Positions 16,993 to 26,700 of a stretch of DNA of 64,000 bases are shown here, piece by piece. The position numbers were made by a program, and so were the translations under genes. The notes beneath the pieces are model-generated. The model did not search any database. It saw nothing but the letters and a program-made list of their open reading frames with translations, and was not told where the DNA came from. Positions within the stretch are counted from its first letter, which is position 1; every line of letters begins with the position of its first letter. Source of the stretch: Ruminococcus flavefaciens (GTDB taxonomy: Bacteria; Bacteroidota; Bacteroidia; Bacteroidales; P3). The DNA is taken from positions 1 to 64,000 of the forward strand of contig JAMPAI010000003.1 of NCBI GenBank assembly GCA_023667315.1, given 5' to 3'.

Positions 16993-19900
16993 TTACCTTA
17001 CCACCACGCGCTTAACGATGGAGCCCTTGGCGTTGGAAAGGCGGATAAAGTAGATGCCGCTGTGGTTGAACATCATTTCGTGCTTGCCTGCGGCAAGCTC
17101 GGACCTGCGAACGATGGCGCCGGAAACCGTAAAGATTTCCATGCGTACGTTTTCGGTAAGTTCAACGTAAACCAAGCCGCTGGTGGGGTTGGGATAAACT
17201 CCGGCTACCACATGGTCCATGGCGCGGTTGGCCGTGGTGTCGGGGGTATCGCCGCCCGGTTCGGTAATGATATCGTCTTTGGTGCGGGGCGAAACCTGAA
17301 CGGTGCCGTTATACACCCCGGCAAGGGCGATAAGGTCGAATTCGCCTTCGGGCTTGTCTTCGCCCACAAAGTTACCGTAGCGGACAAAGGTGCGGATAAT
17401 GATGGTGTCTTTGCCGTCGCTGGCGGTGTCGTTGGCGTTACCGGCCCACTGGCCTTCGGCATTGTTCAGCGTCAAGCCATTGATGCGAACCAGACGCGAG
17501 CAATATTTTTCGATGCTGTCGTTCAGGTCGGCAATCGTAACCACTTCGGGCGTAACCGTGTTGTTGTGCGAACTGGCGGCGGGGAAATCGCCGATCGGTT
17601 CCAGCTGAAGCTGACCACCGTTGTTGCTCAACTTGCCGCAGATGCCGGTAAGGCCGTCGCCCACTTCGTATTGGGTGGTTACCAAACGGTCCTTGTCGAA
17701 AATCTGGATACCGGCCTTGTCGTCCTGGAACCATTTGTAGTTGTAGTTCGAATCTTTGGCGGTAAGGATCACTTCGCCCTTGATTCGGTAGATAACGCCC
17801 TGTTCGCTTTCGTAAAGGGCGGCCAGGTTGTCGAGTTCCTCAATCGCCGTGGCGGTGGCCTTTACCTTAACCAGCTTCGTTACATTGCCGCTCGAAAGGG
17901 TAAGCGGCACGCTGTCGGCAAGTTTGGCACCGTTGTAGGTTACGGTAAGTTCGGCACCGTCGCCCATTACGGCCTCTTTGCTCAGGGTGGCGGGCGTTAT
18001 GCTGAAGTTGCCTTCGGGATAGGTTACGGCAACGTCGGCGGCCAGCAGTTTACCTTTTACGGTAAGCTTTTGCGTTACGGCTACACCCTGATAGGTGGAC
18101 AATCTTACGGTGGAAGCCACGTTGATCATGGGTTCGTTGGGCAACACCTGATAGATGCGGATGCTGTCGAGGAAGAAACGGTTGTTGCTGGCCACGCCTG
18201 CTTCGAATCTGATTTTGGTTTCTTCCGTGCCGTTCTCAAATTCGAATACAAATTGCTTCAGCGTGGTAACCTCGTCGTTCTGCCCCGTGGTATTGGCAAG
18301 CCCCGATACCGTTACGGTTTCATCGCCGGCAATAAGGCGGATATTGTCTTTGTCGTTGTTCCAGGCAGCGGCATAGAACGACACCACATATTTGCCGTTG
18401 TTGGCGCTCAAGTCGATGGCCGGGCTTTCGAGAGAGCCGGGATTGTTGCTGGCTACACCCAAGCGGATAACGCCGCCACCGGGATGGCCATAAGCTTTCA
18501 CGGCCGTCCATCCGGGATTGTCAGTATAATCGTCCAGTTTTTCCGTGATTTCCGTGGCGGTGGCGGGCACCTTGTCGAAGTATTCTTCAAACACGATTTC
18601 GCCTTCAATCTTCACGGCAATCTGAATGGTGAGGGTCTTGACATAGCTGTCGCCCATGCCTTCCTTCACGGCAATGGCCTTGACGGTCGAGGTGCGGGCA
18701 ATGGTGATGGGCGCTTCGTATTTCGTGCTTTCCTTCGTGGGCGTGGAGCCGTCGAGGGTGTAATAAATCTCCGCACCCTCTGTGGCGCTCGTGATGGTAA
18801 GCTGCTGGGCATCGGCATACACGATGTCTTCTTCCAGGTTGAACACAGGGTCAGCCACCGCTTCAAGCAAGCGGATGATGTCGGAGAAATAGCGGGGCGA
18901 TACTTGAACGGTACCCTTGTTGATGCCCACTACGCAGACCAAATCGAAGGAATCGGTGGTCTTGGGCTGACCGATAAAGTCGCCGGTGCTGAGAGACGGA
19001 TAGATGACGATTTTGTTTCCATCGAGGTCTATGGCCGTGTCGGCTTTGGATTTAGTCCATTTTCCGTCGTTCGCATCCGCCGTCGTCAACATTAGCCTTT
19101 GGATTCTAACCAGTCTGGAGCAATAGGTGTTCATGTTGGCGACCGTCAATTGTTCGAGGGTAACCACCGTGGTGTCCACCTTGTTGTCATGCGAAACGGC
19201 TTCCGGCTGGGTTTCCGTGAATTTCACCTCGAGCAAGTCGTTGTAATTTTGGAGTTGTCCGTTCACATTGGCCACGGCATCGCCGATTCCATATTTGGGG
19301 AGAAGGGTTTTGGAACCATAGAGCAGCATGCCTCCGGTGGCATCCTGAATCCAGATGCTGGCGTTGGTGCTGATCGTGTCCATGGCCGATACAACGGCTT
19401 CGCCGGTCAGCTTAAAGTAGCCGTTGACAGCTCCTGCCCTGAGGTCGGCGATGGTGGCCACCTTAACCAATACATTCTTTACGGTGAAGTGGCGGACATC
19501 GGTGGCGCCTTCCACGGCGCTGTAGGTCTTGTTGTCGCCCTCGCCGCTCACGTTAACGAGCGAGTAGGTGGCGGTGTAGCTGCCGTTGCCCAATTCCACC
19601 GCGATAGAGGCGTCCTTGCTGTAGAGGGTGGTGTCTTTGGTGCCGTTGTTGATGACGAGCCTTACCATTTTGTCATCGCCCAGTTCAAAGTTGGCTACGT
19701 TCCAAGAGAAGGTGACGTCGTCGTTGAATACGGCGGCTTCAGCGGGCGCGGTGGCGGTAACCGAAGCGGCGTCGGCGGCCTGGGTGGTGAAGGTGCCGGT
19801 TACGGCATCGCCGGCCAGTTCGGCCGAGCAGAGGGCGGTAATCGAATAGGTGTATTCGGTGCCGGCCGTCAGTTGGCTAAGTTGCAGGAAGGTGGTCTTG

Positions 19901-20628
19901 ACCGTGTCGGCCGATACCTCTGCGGTGCCGTTCATAACCTTAACCGCATAGCCAAGGGCGGGTGCGGATTCGGGTGCCGTCCAGGAAAGCATGGCGGTGG
20001 TCTGCTGGGCAACCACGGCCGCATCGCTTACCTTGCCGCAAGAGGTAAGCACTTGCTTTTTGTAAATACAAAGGCTGTCTTGATTTGATGAGCTTTTGTA
20101 ACACGAAAACAATTTTGAAGAAACGTTATGTTTTAATTGATATGCATTTGAGTCGGCTGCCAAATTGATAGAGGCAATTCCACTGGCTTTGATCGAAATG
20201 GTCCATTCCGTAAAAACATTCGACAACTTTACATAATTGCTTGACTGATTATTGGAAGTGTTTGCAAGATATGTTTTTTCAGAATCAGAAATCTTATCTT
20301 CTATTGTGAAATTGCCATTTTCCAATTTTGTAATGACAAACTCATACGCGCTTTCTTTATCGCCGGCTTCTGTTGCGATATTTATGGAAATACCTCCCGC
20401 AACAATTTCTGTTTCAACTTGAGGCCTATTGTTTGTATTTTGATACCCCATGGCATATTTGCCATCTGAGCTTACAATTAAGTACGCCTTGCCCGACTCC
20501 AATTGTTCCAGAGATGTTATTTTTTCGTAAATACTCTGCGCTTGGAGCGATCCGCTTCCGAAGGCAAAGAAAACTGCGGGCAGCAGGCACAACGCCAACC
20601 TCCACAAGAAGTGTTTTGCACTTTTCAT
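16993..20628 (-). CDS. Large T9SS-secreted multidomain surface protein, paralog C
   Basis: A 1211-residue predicted surface protein. Signal peptide about 1-30 (ending SGSLQAQ) and a beta-rich N-terminal domain (GKAYLIVSSDGKYAMGYQN) related to that of paralog A. FN3 follows (about 190-275), then an OB-fold-like module (about 390-575), a chitobiase C-terminal-like segment (PTKESTKYEAPITIARTS), a jelly roll (about 675-830), BACON-like and a second OB-fold module (YRIKGEVILTAKDSNYNYK). It ends in a type A T9SS sorting domain (VYPNPTSGLVYVELTENV to KRVVVR). Unlike A and B it lacks the FN3 domain before the sorting domain. The N-terminal quarter (19.9-20.6 kb) is visibly more AT-rich than the rest. 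Ligand unknown. Confidence 0.88.
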   Translation of the reverse strand: MKSAKHFLWRLALCLLPAVFFAFGSGSLQAQSIYEKITSLEQLESGKAYLIVSSDGKYAMGYQNTNNRPQVETEIVAGGISINIATEAGDKESAYEFVITKLENGNFTIEDKISDSEKTYLANTSNNQSSNYVKLSNVFTEWTISIKASGIASINLAADSNAYQLKHNVSSKLFSCYKSSSNQDSLCIYKKQVLTSCGKVSDAAVVAQQTTAMLSWTAPESAPALGYAVKVMNGTAEVSADTVKTTFLQLSQLTAGTEYTYSITALCSAELAGDAVTGTFTTQAADAASVTATAPAEAAVFNDDVTFSWNVANFELGDDKMVRLVINNGTKDTTLYSKDASIAVELGNGSYTATYSLVNVSGEGDNKTYSAVEGATDVRHFTVKNVLVKVATIADLRAGAVNGYFKLTGEAVVSAMDTISTNASIWIQDATGGMLLYGSKTLLPKYGIGDAVANVNGQLQNYNDLLEVKFTETQPEAVSHDNKVDTTVVTLEQLTVANMNTYCSRLVRIQRLMLTTADANDGKWTKSKADTAIDLDGNKIVIYPSLSTGDFIGQPKTTDSFDLVCVVGINKGTVQVSPRYFSDIIRLLEAVADPVFNLEEDIVYADAQQLTITSATEGAEIYYTLDGSTPTKESTKYEAPITIARTSTVKAIAVKEGMGDSYVKTLTIQIAVKIEGEIVFEEYFDKVPATATEITEKLDDYTDNPGWTAVKAYGHPGGGVIRLGVASNNPGSLESPAIDLSANNGKYVVSFYAAAWNNDKDNIRLIAGDETVTVSGLANTTGQNDEVTTLKQFVFEFENGTEETKIRFEAGVASNNRFFLDSIRIYQVLPNEPMINVASTVRLSTYQGVAVTQKLTVKGKLLAADVAVTYPEGNFSITPATLSKEAVMGDGAELTVTYNGAKLADSVPLTLSSGNVTKLVKVKATATAIEELDNLAALYESEQGVIYRIKGEVILTAKDSNYNYKWFQDDKAGIQIFDKDRLVTTQYEVGDGLTGICGKLSNNGGQLQLEPIGDFPAASSHNNTVTPEVVTIADLNDSIEKYCSRLVRINGLTLNNAEGQWAGNANDTASDGKDTIIIRTFVRYGNFVGEDKPEGEFDLIALAGVYNGTVQVSPRTKDDIITEPGGDTPDTTANRAMDHVVAGVYPNPTSGLVYVELTENVRMEIFTVSGAIVRRSELAAGKHEMMFNHSGIYFIRLSNAKGSIVKRVVVR

Positions 20629-20737
20629 TTTATTGGTTTTGATGTTTTTATCTTATCTTCAATATCTTACAATCTTAAAGAAGACATCCGTATCTCTCCC
20701 TGAAGCCCGCTCTGTGGACGACTCTTTTAAAATCCTA

Positions 20738-20785
20738 CAAAAGTAGCGATATAAAACAAGTTGGGAAAGGAATACTTATTAACAG
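20738..20785 (-). promoter_or_regulatory. Promoter and upstream motif of paralog C
   Basis: -7 box TACTTTTG (20745-20738) followed by GTAGGATT, and CTGTTAATAA (20785-20776) exactly 30 bp upstream. This is the third copy of the arrangement seen in front of paralogs A and B, with more substitutions between the two conserved elements. Confidence 0.65.
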
Positions 20786-20833
20786 ATTCTTGTTTTTGGT
20801 GGATAACTCCGGGAGAAGGGGAGGATTTCTTTG

Positions 20834-21646
20834 CTACTGTTCGAACTTCCCCTCTTTAAAGTATTCGTATAAAAAGAGAGGGAACGAATTTAAGACAGAA
20901 ACCTGGCAGGGTTGTTTTTCCACATATTTCCGCAATTGATTCGTGTAGATATCCGCTTGGGCTATCAAACGCTTGTCCACGGGAAACTTTTCAGATCCTT
21001 GACACAGATAATGGGCTTTCCCGACATTCATGCGCACCAAATGACTCCAATTTTGTTGAACATTATCCATTCGTTCGGAGGGACAATCGGCATTACCTTT
21101 CAAACACCGATCGGGAAGTTCGATGTAATCCAAAGACTTATAGAAAGAAAATTCCCGTGCCGACCTTTTGAAGCCACGGCATGCCGACCTTTCAACAACA
21201 TAGCGGCTATAATCCGTGTCGGGCAATTCTTTCGTATAACATATCGATTCCAGCATCGGGTAATGAATATACAACTTGCCGTTGCCCGTTTCATCGTCAA
21301 AATACGCCAACATTTTCCGCACCCGCTCGTTGTTTTCTCTCAAGGTACCGGTCTTTTGTTGAAAATCGTAATCGAAAAACAGGTATATGTCCGAAATATC
21401 GGCATCCTGCACGTTCTCCAAAGATGTGTCGTTCCGTTCCTTTAATATATCCTTAAGTACGGCAAGCGTATTGCCGTCGTGCGACGTGTGTCCGAAAGTG
21501 TCGTATGCCTCCAGCTTCCGATACAGATCATAGATGTCGCTCCGATAGATACAAATGGACGAATCTTTTCTTCCCTCAAAGAAAAGATTCAGCAAGGTAT
21601 CGAATATCTTCGAATCTCTTTTGCCTTCAAACACAAATAACGTCAT
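20834..21646 (-). CDS. TOPRIM-like effector paired with an AAA ATPase (candidate defence protein)
   Basis: A 270-residue protein that I cannot assign to a named family. The N terminus MTLFVFEGKRDSKIF places a Glu (residue 7) and an Asp (11) like the first acidic motif of TOPRIM/OLD-type nucleases. IYLFFDYDFQQ (about 88-97) has a DxD like the second. YPMLESICY follows, similar in character to other ATPase-associated TOPRIM proteins. The start ATG at 21646 overlaps the ATPase stop by four bases (ATGA), so the two are translated together. Two-gene ATPase plus TOPRIM systems such as PARIS (AriA/AriB) and AbiL-type modules are known antiphage systems; assignment to either is inference. Base composition is AT-richer than neighbouring housekeeping genes, suggesting transfer. 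Confidence 0.6.
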   Translation of the reverse strand: MTLFVFEGKRDSKIFDTLLNLFFEGRKDSSICIYRSDIYDLYRKLEAYDTFGHTSHDGNTLAVLKDILKERNDTSLENVQDADISDIYLFFDYDFQQKTGTLRENNERVRKMLAYFDDETGNGKLYIHYPMLESICYTKELPDTDYSRYVVERSACRGFKRSAREFSFYKSLDYIELPDRCLKGNADCPSERMDNVQQNWSHLVRMNVGKAHYLCQGSEKFPVDKRLIAQADIYTNQLRKYVEKQPCQVSVLNSFPLFLYEYFKEGKFEQ

Positions 21647-22740
21647 ACCCGAAACGCGTTTCCACGAAACAATTTCTCGATATTGTGTCCAAAGCGCAAT
21701 TCCTTTTCCGTACACTCGTTGAGTGGCTTTATCTTGTTGTCGTCAAGGATAAAGTTGCAGTCGGGACGCAAGAGGTCGTTCGTCATTAAAAATGTGTTGT
21801 GCGAACTGGTATAAACCTGACAATCGAGGTTAAATAATCTCTTGCAGACTTCGAGCGACAGTTTGAAATGATAGAAAGCATCGAATTCATCGATAAACAC
21901 GAACGAGGTTTCACTCATTTTCTTCAACCAATAGTAGAGCAACATCAACGAACGGGTTCCGGTAGAAGCTACATCGTTGAAAGGAATTAATGTCCCTCCA
22001 ATATTGCAAAGCAATTGTTTATTCACAGCATCGGGTTCGAATTGAAATGTTTGCTCGCTTATATCTTGCAAGAACTTAGAAAAATCGTTCAATAAGTCAT
22101 TGGAAATGATATATTCGTCTATGATCGTAACTCCTGTTTCAAGTCCGATATATTCGCGTACATCCAGATTCCGAAACCACAGCATGGAACCCACAAATTG
22201 CTGGAGTTTCATCAGATAATTGTCTTTGTCCAACGGGTACGAGGTCAGCAGGAAATTCACAATCGAAACGTTGTTGTCGTTGTTCTGCAGGTTCAACTTG
22301 ACATTCTTGTCCATCGGGAATGTCTTGTTGTTTATTGTAAATGTTTCTGTCTGCCTTTTGAATATATTTTTTCCGTCAACTTGCAACTGTTCGGCAATCA
22401 AGGCTCCGTTGTGGTTTTTCGAGTAGTTGTATGCAACTATTTGTTTGCCGAAGCGGAAGGTGTATTCAAAAGCGACAGGCTCTTCTGGATTCCTCGCACA
22501 AACGAAGTTTCGATAGTAATCGCCTTTTTTATTCTTTTGACTCAGATGATTCTCGATATCGAAAATCGCCAAACCGAAATTGGTTTTTCCCGAGCCGTTG
22601 GGGCCATAGATAATACCGTTTTTAACCACCCCGTCTTTGATGGCATAGGTGTTGAATTCATAATTTCCCGCTTTAGTCAAATCCCATTCGATTCTCTTGG
22701 CGAATCCCCGGTAGTTGGTAACGGCAAATTTGATTAACAT
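21643..22740 (-). CDS. AAA_15/COG1106-like ATPase (candidate defence protein)
   Basis: A 365-residue ATP-binding protein of the SMC/ABC-like AAA_15 type. N terminus MLIKFAVTNYRGF, Walker A GPNGSGKT (46-53), a signature-like segment STGTRSLMLLYYW (about 259-271), Walker B VFIDEFDAFYHF (281-292) and a switch SSHNTFLMTN (about 312-321). The frame is open upstream, but the ATG at 22740 is chosen because GGAGG lies 4 bases upstream (complement of 22745-22749), a rare strong Shine-Dalgarno here, and because the family N terminus starts there. It overlaps the downstream TOPRIM-like gene by 4 bases. The ATPase is expected to sense or regulate, with the partner as effector; this is inferred from known ATPase/TOPRIM systems. 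Confidence 0.78.
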   Translation of the reverse strand: MLIKFAVTNYRGFAKRIEWDLTKAGNYEFNTYAIKDGVVKNGIIYGPNGSGKTNFGLAIFDIENHLSQKNKKGDYYRNFVCARNPEEPVAFEYTFRFGKQIVAYNYSKNHNGALIAEQLQVDGKNIFKRQTETFTINNKTFPMDKNVKLNLQNNDNNVSIVNFLLTSYPLDKDNYLMKLQQFVGSMLWFRNLDVREYIGLETGVTIIDEYIISNDLLNDFSKFLQDISEQTFQFEPDAVNKQLLCNIGGTLIPFNDVASTGTRSLMLLYYWLKKMSETSFVFIDEFDAFYHFKLSLEVCKRLFNLDCQVYTSSHNTFLMTNDLLRPDCNFILDDNKIKPLNECTEKELRFGHNIEKLFRGNAFRV

Positions 22741-22744
22741 TGAA

Positions 22745-22809
22745 CCTCCATATTTACGTAAACTCCGCAAATATAGGTAAAAATCCATTATTCCGTAAAA
22801 AAATTACGG
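22745..22809 (-). promoter_or_regulatory. Promoter, ribosome binding site and operator-like dyad of the ATPase/TOPRIM operon
   Basis: On the minus strand: -33-like TTTA (22799-22796), 20 bp spacer, -7 box TATATTTG (22775-22768), and a strong Shine-Dalgarno GGAGG (22749-22745). A perfect dyad CCGTAA-AAAAA-TTACGG (22793-22809) covers the -33 element, a position suited to a repressor. Confidence 0.6.
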
Positions 22810-22859
22810 CAATTAGTGTTGTGTCATCCAAGAATCCTTATTGCCATTTCTCTGATTGC

Positions 22860-23783
22860 CTATTTATGGCGTATGTCCACGCCCCACATCAGTTTTTCGC
22901 GGATGGCGTCGAAGAAGTTGCGGTCGGGTGGGTAGATGGCGATGAACTTGAAGCCCGCCTTGCGGATCTTGAAACTGAACGGGCCGGCAAACTCCACCAT
23001 GGCCGAGTCAAGCATGACCCGGCATCCCTTGTTGCCCCTTGTCTTTACCATGATTTCCTGATAGCCTTCCAAAATGAGCGGCCGCACGGTAAGGGTATGG
23101 GAGGCGATGGGCGTAACCAGCATATTGTCGGCAGAGGGTATCAGGATGGGGCCTCCGCAACTCAGCGAATAGGCGGTGGAGCCGGTGGGGGTCGAGAACA
23201 GCACCCCGTCGCCGTAGTAGGTGTTCATGAACTGGCCGTCCACGAACACGTCTAACAGCACCAGCGGCGAGGCGTCGTTCTTATACACCGTCACTTCGTT
23301 GAGCGCGTAGGGGAACGCAAAGGGATTCTCGTTTTCCTGCTCGCCGTAAAAATCGAACTCGTCCGCTTCCAGAACCAGGCGGTTCTCGCGGCGGAAATGG
23401 TCGAAAAAGCCGGGTTGCAGCTGCGTCTTGATGCCGTCGGCGTTGAGCGCGTTCAAAAAGCCCAGACGGCCGAAGTTGATGCCTAATACGGGAACACTGG
23501 TGTCTTTTACGAGATGCAGGGTGTCGAGCATCGTGCCGTCACCGCCCAGGCACACGAGCAGGTCGGTGTCATCGGGCAGCTCGTCGGTGTAGATGCGGTC
23601 GGGTTCGTCCAGGTAGCGGGCGGCGAGCGAGGGAAAGTCCCTGCGCATGCGCTCCGACAGGTCTTGGGCGAAGTAGAACCTTGCCGGCTCCTCCCAAGTC
23701 TGGTCGAGCACCGAGAGCAGTTCCTCGAACATGCTCAATTCCACCAACTTGGCGGCTATACCGTAAAAGGCGATTTTCTTCAT
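22860..23783 (-). CDS. nadK: NAD kinase
   Basis: Phosphorylates NAD to NADP. The protein has 307 residues. It contains the family motif GGDGTMLDTL (about 84-93) for nucleotide binding and the conserved region GVLFSTPTGSTAYSLSCGG (about 190-208). The frame is open upstream, but the ATG at 23783 (MKKIAFYGIAAK) is chosen because it gives the family N terminus and lies directly after the stop of the upstream T9SS cargo gene (1 base between them). It is therefore probably co-transcribed with that gene. The convergent or downstream limit is not marked by a clear terminator; the promoter of the ATPase/TOPRIM operon lies 100 bp further on. Confidence 0.94.
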   Translation of the reverse strand: MKKIAFYGIAAKLVELSMFEELLSVLDQTWEEPARFYFAQDLSERMRRDFPSLAARYLDEPDRIYTDELPDDTDLLVCLGGDGTMLDTLHLVKDTSVPVLGINFGRLGFLNALNADGIKTQLQPGFFDHFRRENRLVLEADEFDFYGEQENENPFAFPYALNEVTVYKNDASPLVLLDVFVDGQFMNTYYGDGVLFSTPTGSTAYSLSCGGPILIPSADNMLVTPIASHTLTVRPLILEGYQEIMVKTRGNKGCRVMLDSAMVEFAGPFSFKIRKAGFKFIAIYPPDRNFFDAIREKLMWGVDIRHK

Positions 23784-23784
23784 G

Positions 23785-26700
23785 CTAACGTTTGATGAGT
23801 TTGCGCGTGGCTGCCTTGCTGTTGCCGGCACCCCGTACCATATACACGCCCGGCCTCAGATCCTGCAGGGAAAGCCTGATCCTTTCCTGTCTTTGCAGCA
23901 CCAGATGGCGGCAGACACGTCCCTGCATATCGAAAATATACAGGCTCGTGGCCTGTTCGGGAATCAGGATTTCCACGAAATCGGCGGCCGGGTTGGGCTG
24001 GATGCGGAACTCGTTTAGGGCGAACGTGCCGATGCCCGTGGTGTCGGTACCCGTCGTATCCACCGGCTTTTCCTTTATTTTCGCTTCCAGCCAGAGGCTG
24101 TCCACACGGAAGGTTCCCCCTACGGGAAGGTTCACGCATTCGATGCCGAACGCATATACTCCCAAGGCGCTGATTTCTATCTCTTTTTCGAGCGTATTCA
24201 CACCCAGGGCCTCCTGTTCGTCCACCAGGCGCGAGCCTGCGATGCTGTTGTTGCCGTAGGCCAGCAGGTTCAGCTTAACCGTGGCGCCGGCGGCATTGGT
24301 GGCGTCGTAACGGTAGCGCAGCAGATAGGTGCCGGTGGAATCCGGCTCAAAGCAGGCGGACATGCGCGGCGAACCCACCACGCTGATGTTCGCGTCCCTG
24401 AACGGTACCGTTTGCGGGCTGTGCACGCTGAAACTTGTCCGGACCGTATCATCGCGGCGATCCAATTCCTCCTTAAGACCCAACCAGACTTCAACCGTAT
24501 GTTCGCCGCCGGAGAACATGGGCATGGGCAGCGAAACGGTGTATTCCTCACCGTCCATCATTTCCTTTTGGAAGGAAATGTCCTGCGCAGGTCCGTTGTC
24601 GTAGCGGATATGGGTTGTAACATTTTCCGGCATCGAGAAACCGCCCGCCGTAACCTTAAACGAGAGGCGACCTATCGCCATCGTATCGCATTCCGACATA
24701 TTGCCCGAAACGTGCAGGTCGGAAACGCGGTAGTCGGTGGAATTGGTCTGCAGGCTGTCCACCAGAATAAAGTCGTCTATGTACAGCGGCGCCGTATTGC
24801 CGCCCAGTTCGGCCTTGAGGCTGAGGAATGCCGCGCCTGTTTCGGGAAACCTTATATAGGCGTAGAGAAAATCGTATTCGGTGGAGGCAGGTTGCGGAAA
24901 TACGGCGAGTTGATTGAGGAAGCCCGTGTTGTCGTAGCGGTTGTAGGCGTAGAAAAGGCGCAGGCTATCGTTGGTGCCGATATTGTTGGCATCGCGTTTA
25001 TAGAAGAAAGACACCCGGTAGGTCTTGTCTTTTTCAACCTTCAGCAGGGGCGTTACTAAAAAGTCGGAAATTTCCGAAGAACCCACGTTGCATTTTGCCG
25101 CCCATTCGCCCGAATGGGCCGTTTCCGTGCCGAACTGCATCTGCCAAACCCGTCGGGCCGACGGATACGACTGCCAGTCGTCCATCGATTTTTCGGCGAA
25201 TTTTTCCACGAAAGGCAGTTCCCGTGCCAGAACCTTGGAAACCGTAACGGTTACCGTATCGGGAACTTCGTCCGAACCGGTCTTTTCCGCCCAGAACCTT
25301 ACCGTCTGCGTGCTTTCGCTGTTAAAGGAGGCTCGCCTGTTGAACGTATAGGTGGAACTTACCTGCGACAAGAGGTTGGATGCGGGCGTTTCCCGGCACA
25401 CTTCCTCATCATCGATCTGATAGCAGTACCTTATGTCCTTGGCTTCCACGGTATTCGAGGAGAAGTTGCGCACGGTCATTCCGAGGCTTACCGTAAGGCC
25501 GAAGCGGGCTTCGTACGGAACGTCGGCATACAGGGCGTGTACGGAGAACCTTTCCCGCGCTCCCAGCGAAACGTTATCTACAAAAACGGTATAGTTTTCC
25601 AAGGCCTGCGGGTCGGTTACAATGTCGTTTACCTCCGTTACGTTGCGGATCGAAAGTATATGATAACCGCTTTCTTCCACGGCAAACACGCAACGCACCG
25701 TATCGTAAGTGCTGCCGCTAACGGATTTCCTGCCCTTGATCCCTGTCTGTCCCTCATACGCCAGGTCGTAGCGTGGGCCTTCGCGCTGCACATAATATTC
25801 CAGGGCTCCGGAATTCGACGAGCTCATCTTGGTACGGAAATTCAGGTAGTAGTCTTTTCCCGATTCAAGGTAGAAGGGCTTGAACACCATCCAGTCGTCG
25901 GCTTTTGTCGCGCCCTGCTTGCCGGGAATCCCTATCGAACGGGCGGAATAGATGCTGTTGAAGCCCGAATTCTCGCCGTACAACGCCCAGCCGCCGGGGG
26001 TACCGGCCTCCTTGGAAAGGTTACCGTCGTAATCGATAAAGTCGAGGTTCTGTCCCACCAGGTATTGCGGGTCGTCGCTCGAAGTTCCGTCAAAATCGAA
26101 GAAGTAATCCATCGTGTTGGTGTCGGCTTGCGAAACGGTTATCCGTTTTATCTGCAGACTGCCTTCGGAAGACGGTCCGTAGGCATGAAAGGCCAATGCG
26201 CGATTGGCGTCATCCTTGGCGAGGTAATACACCACCATGCTGCGGTCGCTCCGGTCTTCGAAACGGTCTTGTTTCCAAATCAGTTCCTTAGCCGGGAGGT
26301 TATCCCGACCGGCATTCAGGCAGGCATAGAGCGCCAGCGACTTGTAGCCCGCCAACTCAGACCTGAAGGTGAACTCCACACGGTACAGCTTGTCTTTCTT
26401 GAACGAAAACTGCGGAGAAACCAGATAGTCGTTGTTATTGTAGCCGTTCTGCCTAACGGTCGAAACCACCGGATAACAGTGGGTACCTTCCTGCACAAAA
26501 CGCCAGTTCGGTTCGGCATAGAACGAATCACTGATCATCGCCCATGCATACGGCACCGCCTCGGTAAATTCGTACCGGGCAGGCAAGGTGGCGATGCCCG
26601 AACTGCCGACCCTTACCCAACACGACACCGTATCGTTGCTCCGATCCAAATCGGCGGCCTCGTCAACCCAGAAACTGAGGCGATGGTCGCCCGGCTGAAG

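Noticed and set aside
5811-22740. Integrative island inserted at tRNA-Asn
   Set aside because: The tRNA is followed by surface-protein, TA and defence-like genes, but I found no integrase, no transposase and no repeat of the tRNA 3' end to serve as an attachment site.
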